Assembly: GCF_005281475.1 (NCBI RefSeq)
Contig: NZ_CP040106.1
Coordinates: forward strand, 3,376,501 to 3,440,500
Reading direction: 5' to 3'
DNA: 64,000 bases
Source of the DNA: Echinicola rosea
Lineage (GTDB): Bacteria; Bacteroidota; Bacteroidia; Cytophagales; Cyclobacteriaceae
In this document: one piece after another, positions 9,611 through 17,133 of the stretch
How the letters are laid out: each line of letters opens with the position of its first letter
Numbering within the stretch: the first letter of the stretch is position 1
Notes under the pieces: model-generated
Seen by the model: only the letters and a program-made list of their open reading frames with translations
What the model was told of the DNA's origin: nothing
Database searches by the model: none
Made by a program: the position numbers and the translations under genes

Positions 9611-10561
9611 ATGGAAAAAAGAAGATTAGGAAATACGGAGTTATATACGACGCCAATTGTGTTTGGCGGAAACGTATTTGGGTGGACGCTGGATGAAAAG
9701 GAGTCATTTAAGATGTTGGATGAATTGGTGGAAAAGGGCTTAAATACCTTGGATACCGCTGATGTTTATTCACGTTGGGTGAAGGGTAATGAAGGGGGAG
9801 AGTCAGAGTGCATCATTGGGAAATGGCTTAAAAAGTCTGGAAAGAGAGCACAGATGAACATCATCACCAAGGTAGGTTCGGATATGGGACAAGGAAAGAA
9901 GGATATTTCCAAATCCCATATTACCAAAGCCGTGGAAGCGTCCCTCCAACGACTACAGGTGGAGACGATTGACCTCTATCTGACACACTGGGATGACGAC
10001 CATACACCCGTAGAAGAGACCTTAGAAGCTTACCAAGAGCTTATCTGTGCAGGAAAGATAAACTATATAGGAGCTTCTAATCTGAGTCCAGAGCGACTAA
10101 GTGCTAGTTTAGAGGCCAGCAATAAGGAAGGATTACCACGGTACGAGGTGTTCCAGCCGGAATATAGTTTATATGCTCGCCAGGAATTTGAGGAAGGCGT
10201 TGCTAAGATTTGTCAAGAAGAAGGTTTGGGGGTTATCAGTTATTTTTCCTTGGCAAGTGGTTTTTTAACAGGCAAATACCGCAGTCGGGTGGATTTTGAT
10301 AAAAGTGCGCGAGGGGGAGGGATGGACAAGTACCTTAATCCACGTGGGCTAAGGATTCTGGGAGCCCTGGATGAAGTAGCAGCAGTCCATGGTACATCTG
10401 CTGCAGCGGTAGCTTTGGCATGGCTGATAGACAGTCCGCTTGTTACAGCTCCCATAGCCAGTGCAACCAAGAGCAGTCATCTAGAGGCATTCAAGGATGC
10501 ACTAACGCTCAAGCTAACTTCAGATGAAACTGAAAAGCTGCAAAAGGCTTCTGCCTATTGA
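9611..10561 (+). CDS. Aldo/keto reductase
   Basis: NADPH-dependent aldo-keto reductase of 316 residues. The barrel's catalytic region is visible: LDTADVYSRW (Asp and Tyr of the tetrad, near residues 48-55), IITKVGSDMG (Lys, near 80) and DLYLTHWDDD (His, near 120). The C-terminal cofactor part has ITAPIASATKSSHLE-like spacing (LVTAPIASATK) for the NADP 2'-phosphate. Last gene of the SDR-SDR-AKR operon. The three reductases together suggest carbonyl reduction under AraC control; the natural substrate is unknown. Confidence 0.93.
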   Translation: MEKRRLGNTELYTTPIVFGGNVFGWTLDEKESFKMLDELVEKGLNTLDTADVYSRWVKGNEGGESECIIGKWLKKSGKRAQMNIITKVGSDMGQGKKDISKSHITKAVEASLQRLQVETIDLYLTHWDDDHTPVEETLEAYQELICAGKINYIGASNLSPERLSASLEASNKEGLPRYEVFQPEYSLYARQEFEEGVAKICQEEGLGVISYFSLASGFLTGKYRSRVDFDKSARGGGMDKYLNPRGLRILGALDEVAAVHGTSAAAVALAWLIDSPLVTAPIASATKSSHLEAFKDALTLKLTSDETEKLQKASAY

Positions 10562-10790
10562 TGTACAGTCAGTTTTAGGTAGGGCTGTCTCATATATCGG
10601 AAATATGTCTTGTTGTTCCTTTGGGGCCTATGCTAACGGATGATGGGCATCATCTAGACGTACTTTCATGGATCGTACCAAAAGCATGTATCTATCATTC
10701 CCCATTGAAATGGGGTAAATGTGGATTTATAAGACAGCCTTTTTTAAAGCTCTACCCAACTGGAAGGGACACCGTGGGGATGCTAGACTA
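10562..10790. other. Intergenic segment with a split terminator-like inverted repeat
   Basis: No convincing coding sequence. GGCTGTCT at 10583-10590 is complementary to AGACAGCC at 10732-10739, and the second arm is followed by TTTTTT, as in an intrinsic terminator, but about 140 bases separate the arms. Inside lies a small perfect hairpin CCCCATT-GA-AATGGGG (about 10700-10715). This may be the aldo-keto reductase terminator enlarged by an insertion. Confidence 0.4.
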
Positions 10791-11030
10791 TAACCCGCTT
10801 TATGGCTTAGGAATCGTTATGGCCTGTCCCGAAAGCTATTCGGGAAGAGCTGAAACTACAAGAAAATCAGGCTGTTTGGAGATTGAATCATCCGTCGCGG
10901 CTGATGGTGAACCTGTCTGCGGCTAGGTAGAATCGAAAAAAGCAGCGAAGCGACTGATTTTGAGGTAGTTTCAGCTTGTAATACTTGTTCGCCACGGCGT
11001 AGATAGGCTAATGCAAAATGCGGGTTTAAA
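10791..11030 (+). repeat. Dispersed palindromic repeat A, copy 1
   Basis: A long imperfect palindrome. The outer arms are AACCCGC (10792-10798) and GCGGGTT (11020-11026); the main arms are 10849-10870 (GCTGAAACTACAAGAAAATCAG without its last bases) and 10954-10975, which pair over about 19 of 22 positions. Related copies lie at 37198-37370 (same orientation) and 39900-39985 (one arm, opposite orientation). An open frame of 101 codons across it has no family likeness and is rejected. It lies between convergent gene ends. Confidence 0.8.
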
Positions 11031-11098
11031 CTCCAGTAGGGTGACTTTCTTGTGGTTTCGATTCTCCCAGACATCCGTTGGGAAGGCATAACGCTAGA

Positions 11099-11794
11099 TT
11101 AAATCTCCATGGTTAGCATTCCTTCAGAACTGGAGTCCAACTGCCGTATGATATTTCCATGGTCATCCCAAAAGGCGCTTTTTCCGGCACAATGGCCTCC
11201 GTCAGCTACTCCTACGCAATTGACCATGGCCACTGGCAATTTGTTGTTCTTAGCGATGTCAGGTAGCTGTTGATAGGCATTGATTACTCCCCGTTGATCC
11301 TTTGCCACACTGGAAAGAAAAAAAGAAGGGTGCGTGGCCATTACATTTTGGATATGTTCAGCAACTGAGATTTCATAGCAAATGCCCAGTCCTATGGCAG
11401 TACCATTAACCAGTAGAGACTTACGTTGACCCGGAATAAAAAAGGGCACTTCATCGTCATGCAAGAACTGTTTGGAGTAAACTTGGATCTCCTTTTTGGG
11501 ATGAAAAATCAGTAAGCTGATAGTTGTACCATTGGAGCATTGAACAGGGGCTCCAACAGCAATGATGATTGCCTTTTTATCGCTTATTTCTTGGAATATT
11601 TGGAGGCGGGGATCATCCTTAGTAACGGCCAGTTGTTTTGCCAAGGTAGGTTCATAGCCTGTAAGTGATAGTTCTGGGAAAATCACCAATTCGGAATGCT
11701 CGGATGCGGCTTTTTCAATCCACTTGATGTGTTTGATGATGTTTTTATCAATGTCTCCTGCAGCAGGGCTAAGCTGAACCAAGCTAATTTTCAT
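11099..11794 (-). CDS. Carbon-nitrogen hydrolase (nitrilase superfamily)
   Basis: A 231-residue amidase/nitrilase-superfamily enzyme. The catalytic triad is visible as Glu41 (FPELSLTGYEP), Lys108 (VYSKQFLHDDE) and Cys139 (GLGICYEIS). Such enzymes hydrolyse C-N bonds of small amides or omega-amides; the length is on the short side of the superfamily (usually 250-300), so it may be a compact omega-amidase-like form. It follows a small membrane-protein gene by 14 bases on the same strand and is probably co-transcribed. Substrate unknown. Confidence 0.92.
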   Translation of the reverse strand: MKISLVQLSPAAGDIDKNIIKHIKWIEKAASEHSELVIFPELSLTGYEPTLAKQLAVTKDDPRLQIFQEISDKKAIIIAVGAPVQCSNGTTISLLIFHPKKEIQVYSKQFLHDDEVPFFIPGQRKSLLVNGTAIGLGICYEISVAEHIQNVMATHPSFFLSSVAKDQRGVINAYQQLPDIAKNNKLPVAMVNCVGVADGGHCAGKSAFWDDHGNIIRQLDSSSEGMLTMEI

Positions 11795-11808
11795 TTTCCG
11801 TGAGGTTT

Positions 11809-12006
11809 TTATTTGCTAAAGGCCTGAAAAGGTAGCATGAAAATTTTAGCGATCATTGAAAAAGTAAGATCAATTGCAAATCCCAATAAACGGAAAGGTA
11901 GTATGAGTAACCAAATAATCGGGTATAGCAGTAGGAGCAGCAAGGCTACGGGCCAGCATAGTACAAAAAGAATGGTCCAAAGTACGAGATTAAGGAATAA
12001 TTTCAT
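11809..12006 (-). CDS. Small hydrophobic membrane protein
   Basis: A 65-residue protein starting MKLFLNLVLW, almost entirely hydrophobic, with two or three membrane-embedded segments (FVLCWPVALLLLLLYPIIW and LLILPFRLLGFAIDL) and a conserved-looking Pro/Phe pattern. An earlier ATG at 12055-12057 would add 17 poorly hydrophobic residues; the later start is preferred because the product then begins with a Lys and a membrane helix. It lies directly upstream of the nitrilase-like gene. Similar short orphan proteins are common in Bacteroidota; no function is known to me. Confidence 0.7.
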   Translation of the reverse strand: MKLFLNLVLWTILFVLCWPVALLLLLLYPIIWLLILPFRLLGFAIDLTFSMIAKIFMLPFQAFSK

Positions 12007-12374
12007 GATTATCGTTTGTTGATGTATAAAAACCAAGGGAGCCACAACGGAAAACAAACCGCTCAGACATTCTATTTCCCTTCACCTGCCCAAAAGTATG
12101 CCATTTGCCTTGTCGGCCATACAGCGATATTTTTCTAGGGTGGGTGTTTTATTATCGGACACTTTTTTGGCTATAATCGGACGATTCAGATAGCGAGGCT
12201 GAATCAAGATTTATGCAGCCATTTTAACCAAACTATAGCCTGTGAAAACTGGGCTCACTTATCTTCAAGTATCGACAAATTTAGTTTTGTAATGGATAGT
12301 CCTGTAAAGGACCTTAAACTTAGTTGTGGAGTTCATTTAAACTGTAAATTCATTTTATTTATATTAAAATGTTT
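12007..12374. other. Intergenic region, nothing recognised except AT-rich promoter end
   Basis: About 370 bases between a leftward small gene and a rightward lipoprotein gene. No coding potential or strong hairpin was recognised. The leftward gene's promoter must lie here but no clear TAnnTTTG element was seen on that strand. Confidence 0.4.
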
Positions 12375-12403
12375 TTTGAATACTTAAAAATGATGTATAT
12401 TTG
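12375..12403 (+). promoter_or_regulatory. Bacteroidota-type promoter of the 12432 lipoprotein gene
   Basis: TTTG at 12375-12378 and TATATTTG at 12396-12403 match the -33/-7 consensus (TTTG, TAnnTTTG) with a 17-base spacer. The start of transcription would be near 12409, giving a leader of about 23 bases before the ATG at 12432. Confidence 0.7.
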
Positions 12404-12431
12404 ATTACTGACGTTAAAACAAAAAGGAACT

Positions 12432-12965
12432 ATGAAAACTACATTTTTAAAAACGCTACTCTTGTCGTGCGTTGCGGTACTAATGATATCATGTACAGAA
12501 GACTTAGAGGATTTGGTAAAACCTCCATCCGTTGTAGGGGTTTGGGAGTTAGAGTCCATGGAATATGATGTCCGGACCGAGGCGATAAAAAATGGGGAGG
12601 TTTTTTCCATTGACCACACAGGCACGGCGGAGATTTTTGGATTAAAAATGAATATTTCGGATGATCCGACCAATACGTTTTTGGCAGAGGGATATTATAC
12701 TGTTGAGATTCCGTCGGACTTGGCGGGAGAGACTTTTAAGGAAGTTTTCCCCTTTATGGATGTTCATAAGCGTGGTACTTGGCTTAAGGAAAGCGATAGG
12801 TTGATGTATTTTAATTTTGAAGGCTTGCCTGAAATTGAAGCCGAAATTTTAAAGTTTTCAAGTACAAAACTGGTGATTTCATACGAAGTTACCGTAGAGG
12901 ACGAAATTGAAGGTACCCTTAGTACCAATACCATAAATGGCTTATATACTTTTAGTAAAGAATAG
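12432..12965 (+). CDS. Lipocalin-like lipoprotein, hypothetical
   Basis: A 177-residue lipoprotein: hydrophobic leader MKTTFLKTLLLSCVAVLMIS followed by the lipobox Cys (ISC, about residue 21). The mature part opens with VVGVWELESMEYD, the G-x-W strand typical of lipocalin-like Bacteroidota lipoproteins, and continues as beta-rich sequence ending INGLYTFSKE. It has its own promoter and terminator and no operon partner. Ligand and role are unknown. Confidence 0.75.
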   Translation: MKTTFLKTLLLSCVAVLMISCTEDLEDLVKPPSVVGVWELESMEYDVRTEAIKNGEVFSIDHTGTAEIFGLKMNISDDPTNTFLAEGYYTVEIPSDLAGETFKEVFPFMDVHKRGTWLKESDRLMYFNFEGLPEIEAEILKFSSTKLVISYEVTVEDEIEGTLSTNTINGLYTFSKE

Positions 12966-13042
12966 GTTTAGATATTTTTTGACTTGATTTTTTTAATGAA
13001 AGTTGGATTTCGGAGCGTAAAGCGCTATAGGATTTAAGAGAG

Positions 13043-13073
13043 GCTGTCCTGATCAAGGGCAGCCATTTTTTTC
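13043..13073 (+). terminator. Terminator after the 12432 lipoprotein gene
   Basis: GGCTGTCC (13043-13050) pairs with GGGCAGCC (13058-13065), with a 7-base loop, followed by A and seven T. It lies about 80 bases after the stop codon and closes the gene. Confidence 0.75.
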
Positions 13074-13383
13074 TTGTTTTATCAATGCCATTCAGGGATC
13101 AAACCAAAAAAAGTTGGTGTTTGTATATTTTGACAGTTACATATTTTTGGCTCTATATGGATTATAGTGGGTAAAGATATTATTCCGGTTAAATTAATGT
13201 TGATTCATGTTCCTTTTCAGTGGGCAATTTTCTATTCTGCCTTGAGGTATTTGACGTTAAGAAATCAAAGAAGTGGGCTGGAAAAAGCGCAGGCTTGTTT
13301 GACGTGAATCAGTACAAAAAATTGGTATGCTGCACAAATAGAGGAGTTTGCCTGCGTGAGTGCTGGCTTTGATTTTAGTCATA
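13074..13383. other. Intergenic, no gene recognised
   Basis: About 310 bases with no coding signal. A short stretch around 13088-13102 (attcagggatcaaac) reappears at 47083-47097 before repeat C, so part of this DNA may be repeat-derived. Confidence 0.35.
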
Positions 13384-13445
13384 TAGCTCACCGCAGCGGG
13401 TTTTTTTGGTTACGTTTTTCACCTGAAGGAAAAAAGTAACAAGGC
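13384..13445 (+). repeat. Dispersed palindromic repeat B, copy 1
   Basis: Contains GGTTACGTTTTTC / GAAAAAAGTAAC arms around ACCTGAAG (13408-13440), preceded by a GC-rich lead CACCGCAGCGGG and a T7 run. The inverse of this arrangement is found at 39541-39606. The palindrome lies downstream of converging genes. Confidence 0.7.
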
Positions 13446-13548
13446 AACAAGATGAAAGGCAAGCTAGAATTTGACATGCAAAGTAATAGTTACCCATAGT
13501 AAATCATATAGACCCATATTTTTAATGCATCCCAAGTACTAGTCCATC

Positions 13549-15219
13549 CTACCATGCTATCTGAAATGATTTCTGGTCTCCGAAGTACGCCGGATCCAAT
13601 GAATAATCCATGACATATTCTCCATGGTTTTGAAAGGTGGATAGGTCTTCCTGGAGGTTGTATTGGATGATGTTGACCCATTTGTCCTGATAGATTTCTG
13701 TTTTTTCAAAATGGAAATGATCCGCGTAGGCAGTTACCTCCTTGATGAATGCACCTTCTTCAGGATAGGCATGAAGGTAATAGGAATAGATCAGGATGGT
13801 GAATTTTTGGGGCAAGCCATCAGTGGCTGATTTTTTTGTCAACTCTTGAATCGAATATAAGGGAAGGTGGCGGTCATATTCCCCTACGAGTACTTCACCG
13901 CTTCTTACTACAAAATCATGTGATATAAGCGGAGCATCAGCCTCACAGGAGCTTAGGGTTTTGTGAAAGATTGACTTAAAATGGTCATAGTTTTTTAATT
14001 CTTTCTGGTATGCAGTGGAAGCTAATACGGGGAATAATAGTAATACCGCCATGATTGGAGTTTTCCATTTGGCAGGAACTAACAATAATACAGCAGCAAA
14101 CGAGAAGTAGAATGCAGCTAATTTCCAGTCGAGCAGTCCCAAAGCAACAATTCCTCCAAAGGCAATCCAAAGTGCGCCAAACCGGTTCCAGAAGAAATTA
14201 TTGGTCCACCTCTTTGCCTCAAGGGCGATGTTGACGGATAAAAGAGGCAGTAAAATGATCAAATGGCGTGGATTGAGATGTATAGGATTATAAAAGGCAA
14301 AACTGGTAGTCATAAACCAAAACCCAAACAGTAAGCATACACTTGATAATGCAAATACCAAGTGGAGATCTTTATCATGCTTAAAGGCCCTTACCAATCC
14401 AGGTACGGCAAGGACAATCCATATCCAAAAAGTACGCTCGATGAAGGTAAGTATTGGGCTGAAAGTAAGCCGTTCTGCAAGGGCTTTCCACCCTTTGTCA
14501 TAAAAGGAATAAGGGGAAATGTAGTGGCCTGTTTGGATTCCTTTTAACCTAAAAAAGGGATCTCCATATTGTGCGTAATAATAACCTAAGTAGCCAAGCA
14601 AGAAAACTGCGGCGAATAGGATGAAATAGCGGTAAAATATGATCGAGCGTTTATACTTCAAATCTACAAAGAACAAGAGAAAAGGAAGGGGGGCCAGCAG
14701 GATGATGGTTTCTTTTGTACATAGTCCGAAAAAGAAGGCCAAGGCCATGACCAAACTGGCCATGAAGGGCTTTCTATGTCGATAGATGGCAGATGCAGGA
14801 ATGAGTGCAGTCCAAAATACCAACATTGAGTCTGGATAGACCTTGGGCAAGAAATGCAAAAGATAGACTGAAGTGCAAAAGAAAATTACAAAGACATTTT
14901 TTGCCAAATACTCCGGTATAATCCTCCAAATCACCACCACTGTCATCAAATAGGAAAGTAGCGAAGGCAATGCGGCCAGGTGGTCATTAAAGCCAAAAAG
15001 GTAGGTGATAAGCCCAGGCAGAAGATACGCTCCCCATCGGTAATTGAATAAATCATTCTCCTGAAATGGGATGTCATGCCAAAACTGATACCCCAGTCTC
15101 AGGTAAGATACATCGTCACTAAAGGTAATGCCATCATAGCCCCAATACCAAAAAGCTATAAAAAACAGCCATGCAGCGATCAGGCCAAGAGGATAATTGG
15201 GAGTAGTGAGTTTCTGCAT
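13549..15219 (-). CDS. Membrane glycosyltransferase, GT39/PMT-like
   Basis: A 556-residue polytopic membrane protein. The first luminal/periplasmic loop has the acidic pair FSDDVSYLRLGYQFW (about residues 33-47), as in dolichyl-phosphate-mannose or lipid-linked sugar transferases of the PMT_2 (GT39/ArnT-like) group. About ten further hydrophobic segments follow (for example SLLSYLMTVVVIW, ILFAAVFLLGYLGYYY), then a soluble C-terminal domain of about 130 residues. It would transfer a sugar from a polyprenyl phosphate donor at the outer face of the inner membrane; acceptor unknown. It is a single gene divergent from the WYL regulator. Confidence 0.8.
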   Translation of the reverse strand: MQKLTTPNYPLGLIAAWLFFIAFWYWGYDGITFSDDVSYLRLGYQFWHDIPFQENDLFNYRWGAYLLPGLITYLFGFNDHLAALPSLLSYLMTVVVIWRIIPEYLAKNVFVIFFCTSVYLLHFLPKVYPDSMLVFWTALIPASAIYRHRKPFMASLVMALAFFFGLCTKETIILLAPLPFLLFFVDLKYKRSIIFYRYFILFAAVFLLGYLGYYYAQYGDPFFRLKGIQTGHYISPYSFYDKGWKALAERLTFSPILTFIERTFWIWIVLAVPGLVRAFKHDKDLHLVFALSSVCLLFGFWFMTTSFAFYNPIHLNPRHLIILLPLLSVNIALEAKRWTNNFFWNRFGALWIAFGGIVALGLLDWKLAAFYFSFAAVLLLVPAKWKTPIMAVLLLFPVLASTAYQKELKNYDHFKSIFHKTLSSCEADAPLISHDFVVRSGEVLVGEYDRHLPLYSIQELTKKSATDGLPQKFTILIYSYYLHAYPEEGAFIKEVTAYADHFHFEKTEIYQDKWVNIIQYNLQEDLSTFQNHGEYVMDYSLDPAYFGDQKSFQIAW

Positions 15220-15265
15220 ATTCCCAAAAATAGCTAATTTACATTGAAAAAAGTAACGCTAAAAA

Positions 15266-15284
15266 AGTGACAATTAGTGTCACT
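15266..15284. promoter_or_regulatory. Candidate operator between the glycosyltransferase and the WYL regulator
   Basis: Perfect 7-bp inverted repeat AGTGACA-N5-TGTCACT in the 119-base divergent intergenic region, 55 bases before the regulator's start codon. Its size and place fit a dimeric helix-turn-helix regulator that controls itself and perhaps the divergent gene. Confidence 0.45.
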
Positions 15285-15338
15285 AAAATGGTCTTTTGTT
15301 TTCAATACGTTAAATTGCTAATCCAAATTCAATAGGCA

Positions 15339-16280
15339 ATGGGTAAAACAAAAAGTGTTGAGCAACAAAAGATTCTGAGAGTATTTAAATTAATCAACTT
15401 GCTCCGCTCCAATATTGGAAAATCGGCCAATAGTCTGGCAGAGATATTGGGGACGGATCGGCGCACCGTTTATCGTTATTTTCAACTGTTGCGGGAGTTG
15501 GGGTTTCAGGTGGAGCGTGAGTATGGCAAGTTTAAGATTACCGACAGGGTGGAATATGACAAAACCACATTTTACGGGACTTTTTCGGATGATGAAGCCA
15601 CCTATTTGGTGGACTTGATGAATAAAAGCGGAAAGAAGAACTTACTTAAAGAATCCATTTTGGAGAAAGTACAGGTTAGGTCAGCTTTTCAGCAAAGTGT
15701 TTCGCAGCTTTTTAATGCCAAACTGGGACGGTTTGTCGATGAAATCAGCCACGCCATAAAAAATAAATATCAGGTTGTTTTAAAGGACTATTATTCCCTC
15801 AGCAGTGATTCTGTCAGTGATCGCTTAGTCGAACCGGTGGTTTTCTCGAATAATTACGAGTCGGTCTATGCGCTGGAAGTGGCCAGCAAAGAAATGAAAA
15901 TGTTCAAGCTGGAACGCATCAGTGAGCTAAAGGTCACGACCAAGCGCCACCTTTATGAAACACTGCACGAACCCTTGGAGCAAGGTTTGTTTGGATTTAC
16001 CGGGAAAGATCAGTTTGAGGTGAAGCTGAGGCTTTCCAAAAAGGCTTACCAATTGCTTATAGAGGAACATCCGGATGCAAAACCTTATACCTATTCGGTA
16101 GCAAACAATACCTATTATTTCGAAAGGGAAGTTCCTGAATTGCCAGGTATTGGCCGGTTTGTGTTGGGGCTTCCGGGAGAAATTCTGGTGGAAAAAGGCC
16201 AAGAACTGAAGGCCTATTTGGAACAACAAATGAAAAAGGCTGAAAACATGTTTTCAGCCTTTGAACAGGATAAAGTATAA
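15339..16280 (+). CDS. WYL-domain transcriptional regulator (HTH_11)
   Basis: A 313-residue regulator. The N terminus is a winged helix-turn-helix (ILRVFKLINLLRSNIGKSANSLAEILGTDRRTVYRYFQLLRELGF...). A WYL-type domain follows (YYSLSSDSVSDRLVEPVVFSNNYESVYALEV) and a C-terminal extension ends with PGIGRFVLGLPGEILVE, typical of WYL C-terminal regions. Such proteins often sense ligands or nucleic acid through the WYL domain. It is preceded by a palindromic candidate operator. The last 30 bases of its coding sequence also form a terminator for the opposing gene. Target genes unknown. Confidence 0.88.
   Translation: MGKTKSVEQQKILRVFKLINLLRSNIGKSANSLAEILGTDRRTVYRYFQLLRELGFQVEREYGKFKITDRVEYDKTTFYGTFSDDEATYLVDLMNKSGKKNLLKESILEKVQVRSAFQQSVSQLFNAKLGRFVDEISHAIKNKYQVVLKDYYSLSSDSVSDRLVEPVVFSNNYESVYALEVASKEMKMFKLERISELKVTTKRHLYETLHEPLEQGLFGFTGKDQFEVKLRLSKKAYQLLIEEHPDAKPYTYSVANNTYYFEREVPELPGIGRFVLGLPGEILVEKGQELKAYLEQQMKKAENMFSAFEQDKV
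16230..16262 (-). terminator. Terminator of the minus-strand lipoprotein, inside the opposing gene
   Basis: A perfect 28-base palindrome at 16235-16262 (arms AAAGGCTGAAAACA / TGTTTTCAGCCTTT) lies within the last codons of the WYL regulator. Read leftwards it is followed by a T run (TTTTTC), as needed for the minus-strand gene ending at 16293; read rightwards no T run follows. Confidence 0.65.
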
Positions 16281-16292
16281 CTTGTGGTAGTT

Positions 16293-16877
16293 TTACTTTA
16301 GCTGGATTAATTTAATGATATTATTGCCATTGTGTCTGAACACTCCGGTCACTGTACCGTCTGTTTCCAATGTAATGTCCAAATCCTCACAGAGTGTAGA
16401 ACATTCAATGGGGATTTCCCCTAACATTTTGTAGCCAACTTCCACATTTCCGAATGCCAACGTAGCCGGTTGGTAGCTTGGAGATTTAAGCGGAAGCTCA
16501 AATGTAGCATTGGGACTTACCAGCTCTTTAGACTCTTCCGAGAGGTAAGTGTACGCAGTATAAAAGCCGTCTGTAGCCTCATTGTGCATTTGTTCTTTCC
16601 GGATGTTAATCACATAATCGTACCCCATTTGGTAATTAAATCCATCTATCGCGTCGATGGGGATTTCGTCCCATTCATTCGTTCCTTCCTGATGAGATAA
16701 CTGAACTTTAAGGAATAACGAAGCATTGCCGGCTTCATTGTTCTTTACTACAGGATAGTGTTTTATAGCGATGGTTTCTTCCTTTTGCGGAAGCTCATTA
16801 AAGCAGCTCGAGAGTAGGATACAAACTCCTAGAACAAAAAAGGTGGACCAGCTTGTAAAATTATTTTTCATTTTCAT
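16293..16877 (-). CDS. Hypothetical lipoprotein
   Basis: A 194-residue lipoprotein with a clear leader and lipobox (WSTFFVLGVCILLSSC, Cys near residue 25). The mature protein is beta-rich with a Tyr/Asp-containing middle (DGFNYQMGYDYVINIRKEQMH) and two Cys close together near its end (ECSTLCEDLDI), which could form a disulfide. A DUF4377-like arrangement is possible but not certain. Single gene, convergent with the WYL regulator. Function unknown. Confidence 0.7.
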   Translation of the reverse strand: MKMKNNFTSWSTFFVLGVCILLSSCFNELPQKEETIAIKHYPVVKNNEAGNASLFLKVQLSHQEGTNEWDEIPIDAIDGFNYQMGYDYVINIRKEQMHNEATDGFYTAYTYLSEESKELVSPNATFELPLKSPSYQPATLAFGNVEVGYKMLGEIPIECSTLCEDLDITLETDGTVTGVFRHNGNNIIKLIQLK

Positions 16878-17133
16878 TGAATAGTTGATGGTAGATTTTG
16901 GTTTAGTTTATATCAGCAACCATACAATTCGGATGCCATGTGCATGGGAATACGCCGTGCCCACGGTGCTTGTGACAGGAGTAAGATTAAATGAGGTCAC
17001 CGACCACCTATCGCTTTTGGCAAAGCCGTGTAAATGCATCAGACCTTAAAACCAAAAAAATGCCTTCTCTGTGATTCTTGTTTAATGCTAACCGGATAAT
17101 TTTTATATTCAGCCATCACTTAAATTATTATTT

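Noticed and set aside
10621..10926. Open frame of 101 codons
   Set aside because: It runs across repeat A and the split terminator, has no family likeness and is not preserved in the other repeat copies.
15225..15232. TATTTTTG (minus strand) as promoter of the glycosyltransferase
   Set aside because: It matches TAnnTTTG but would start transcription at the start codon itself, and no -33 element is present.
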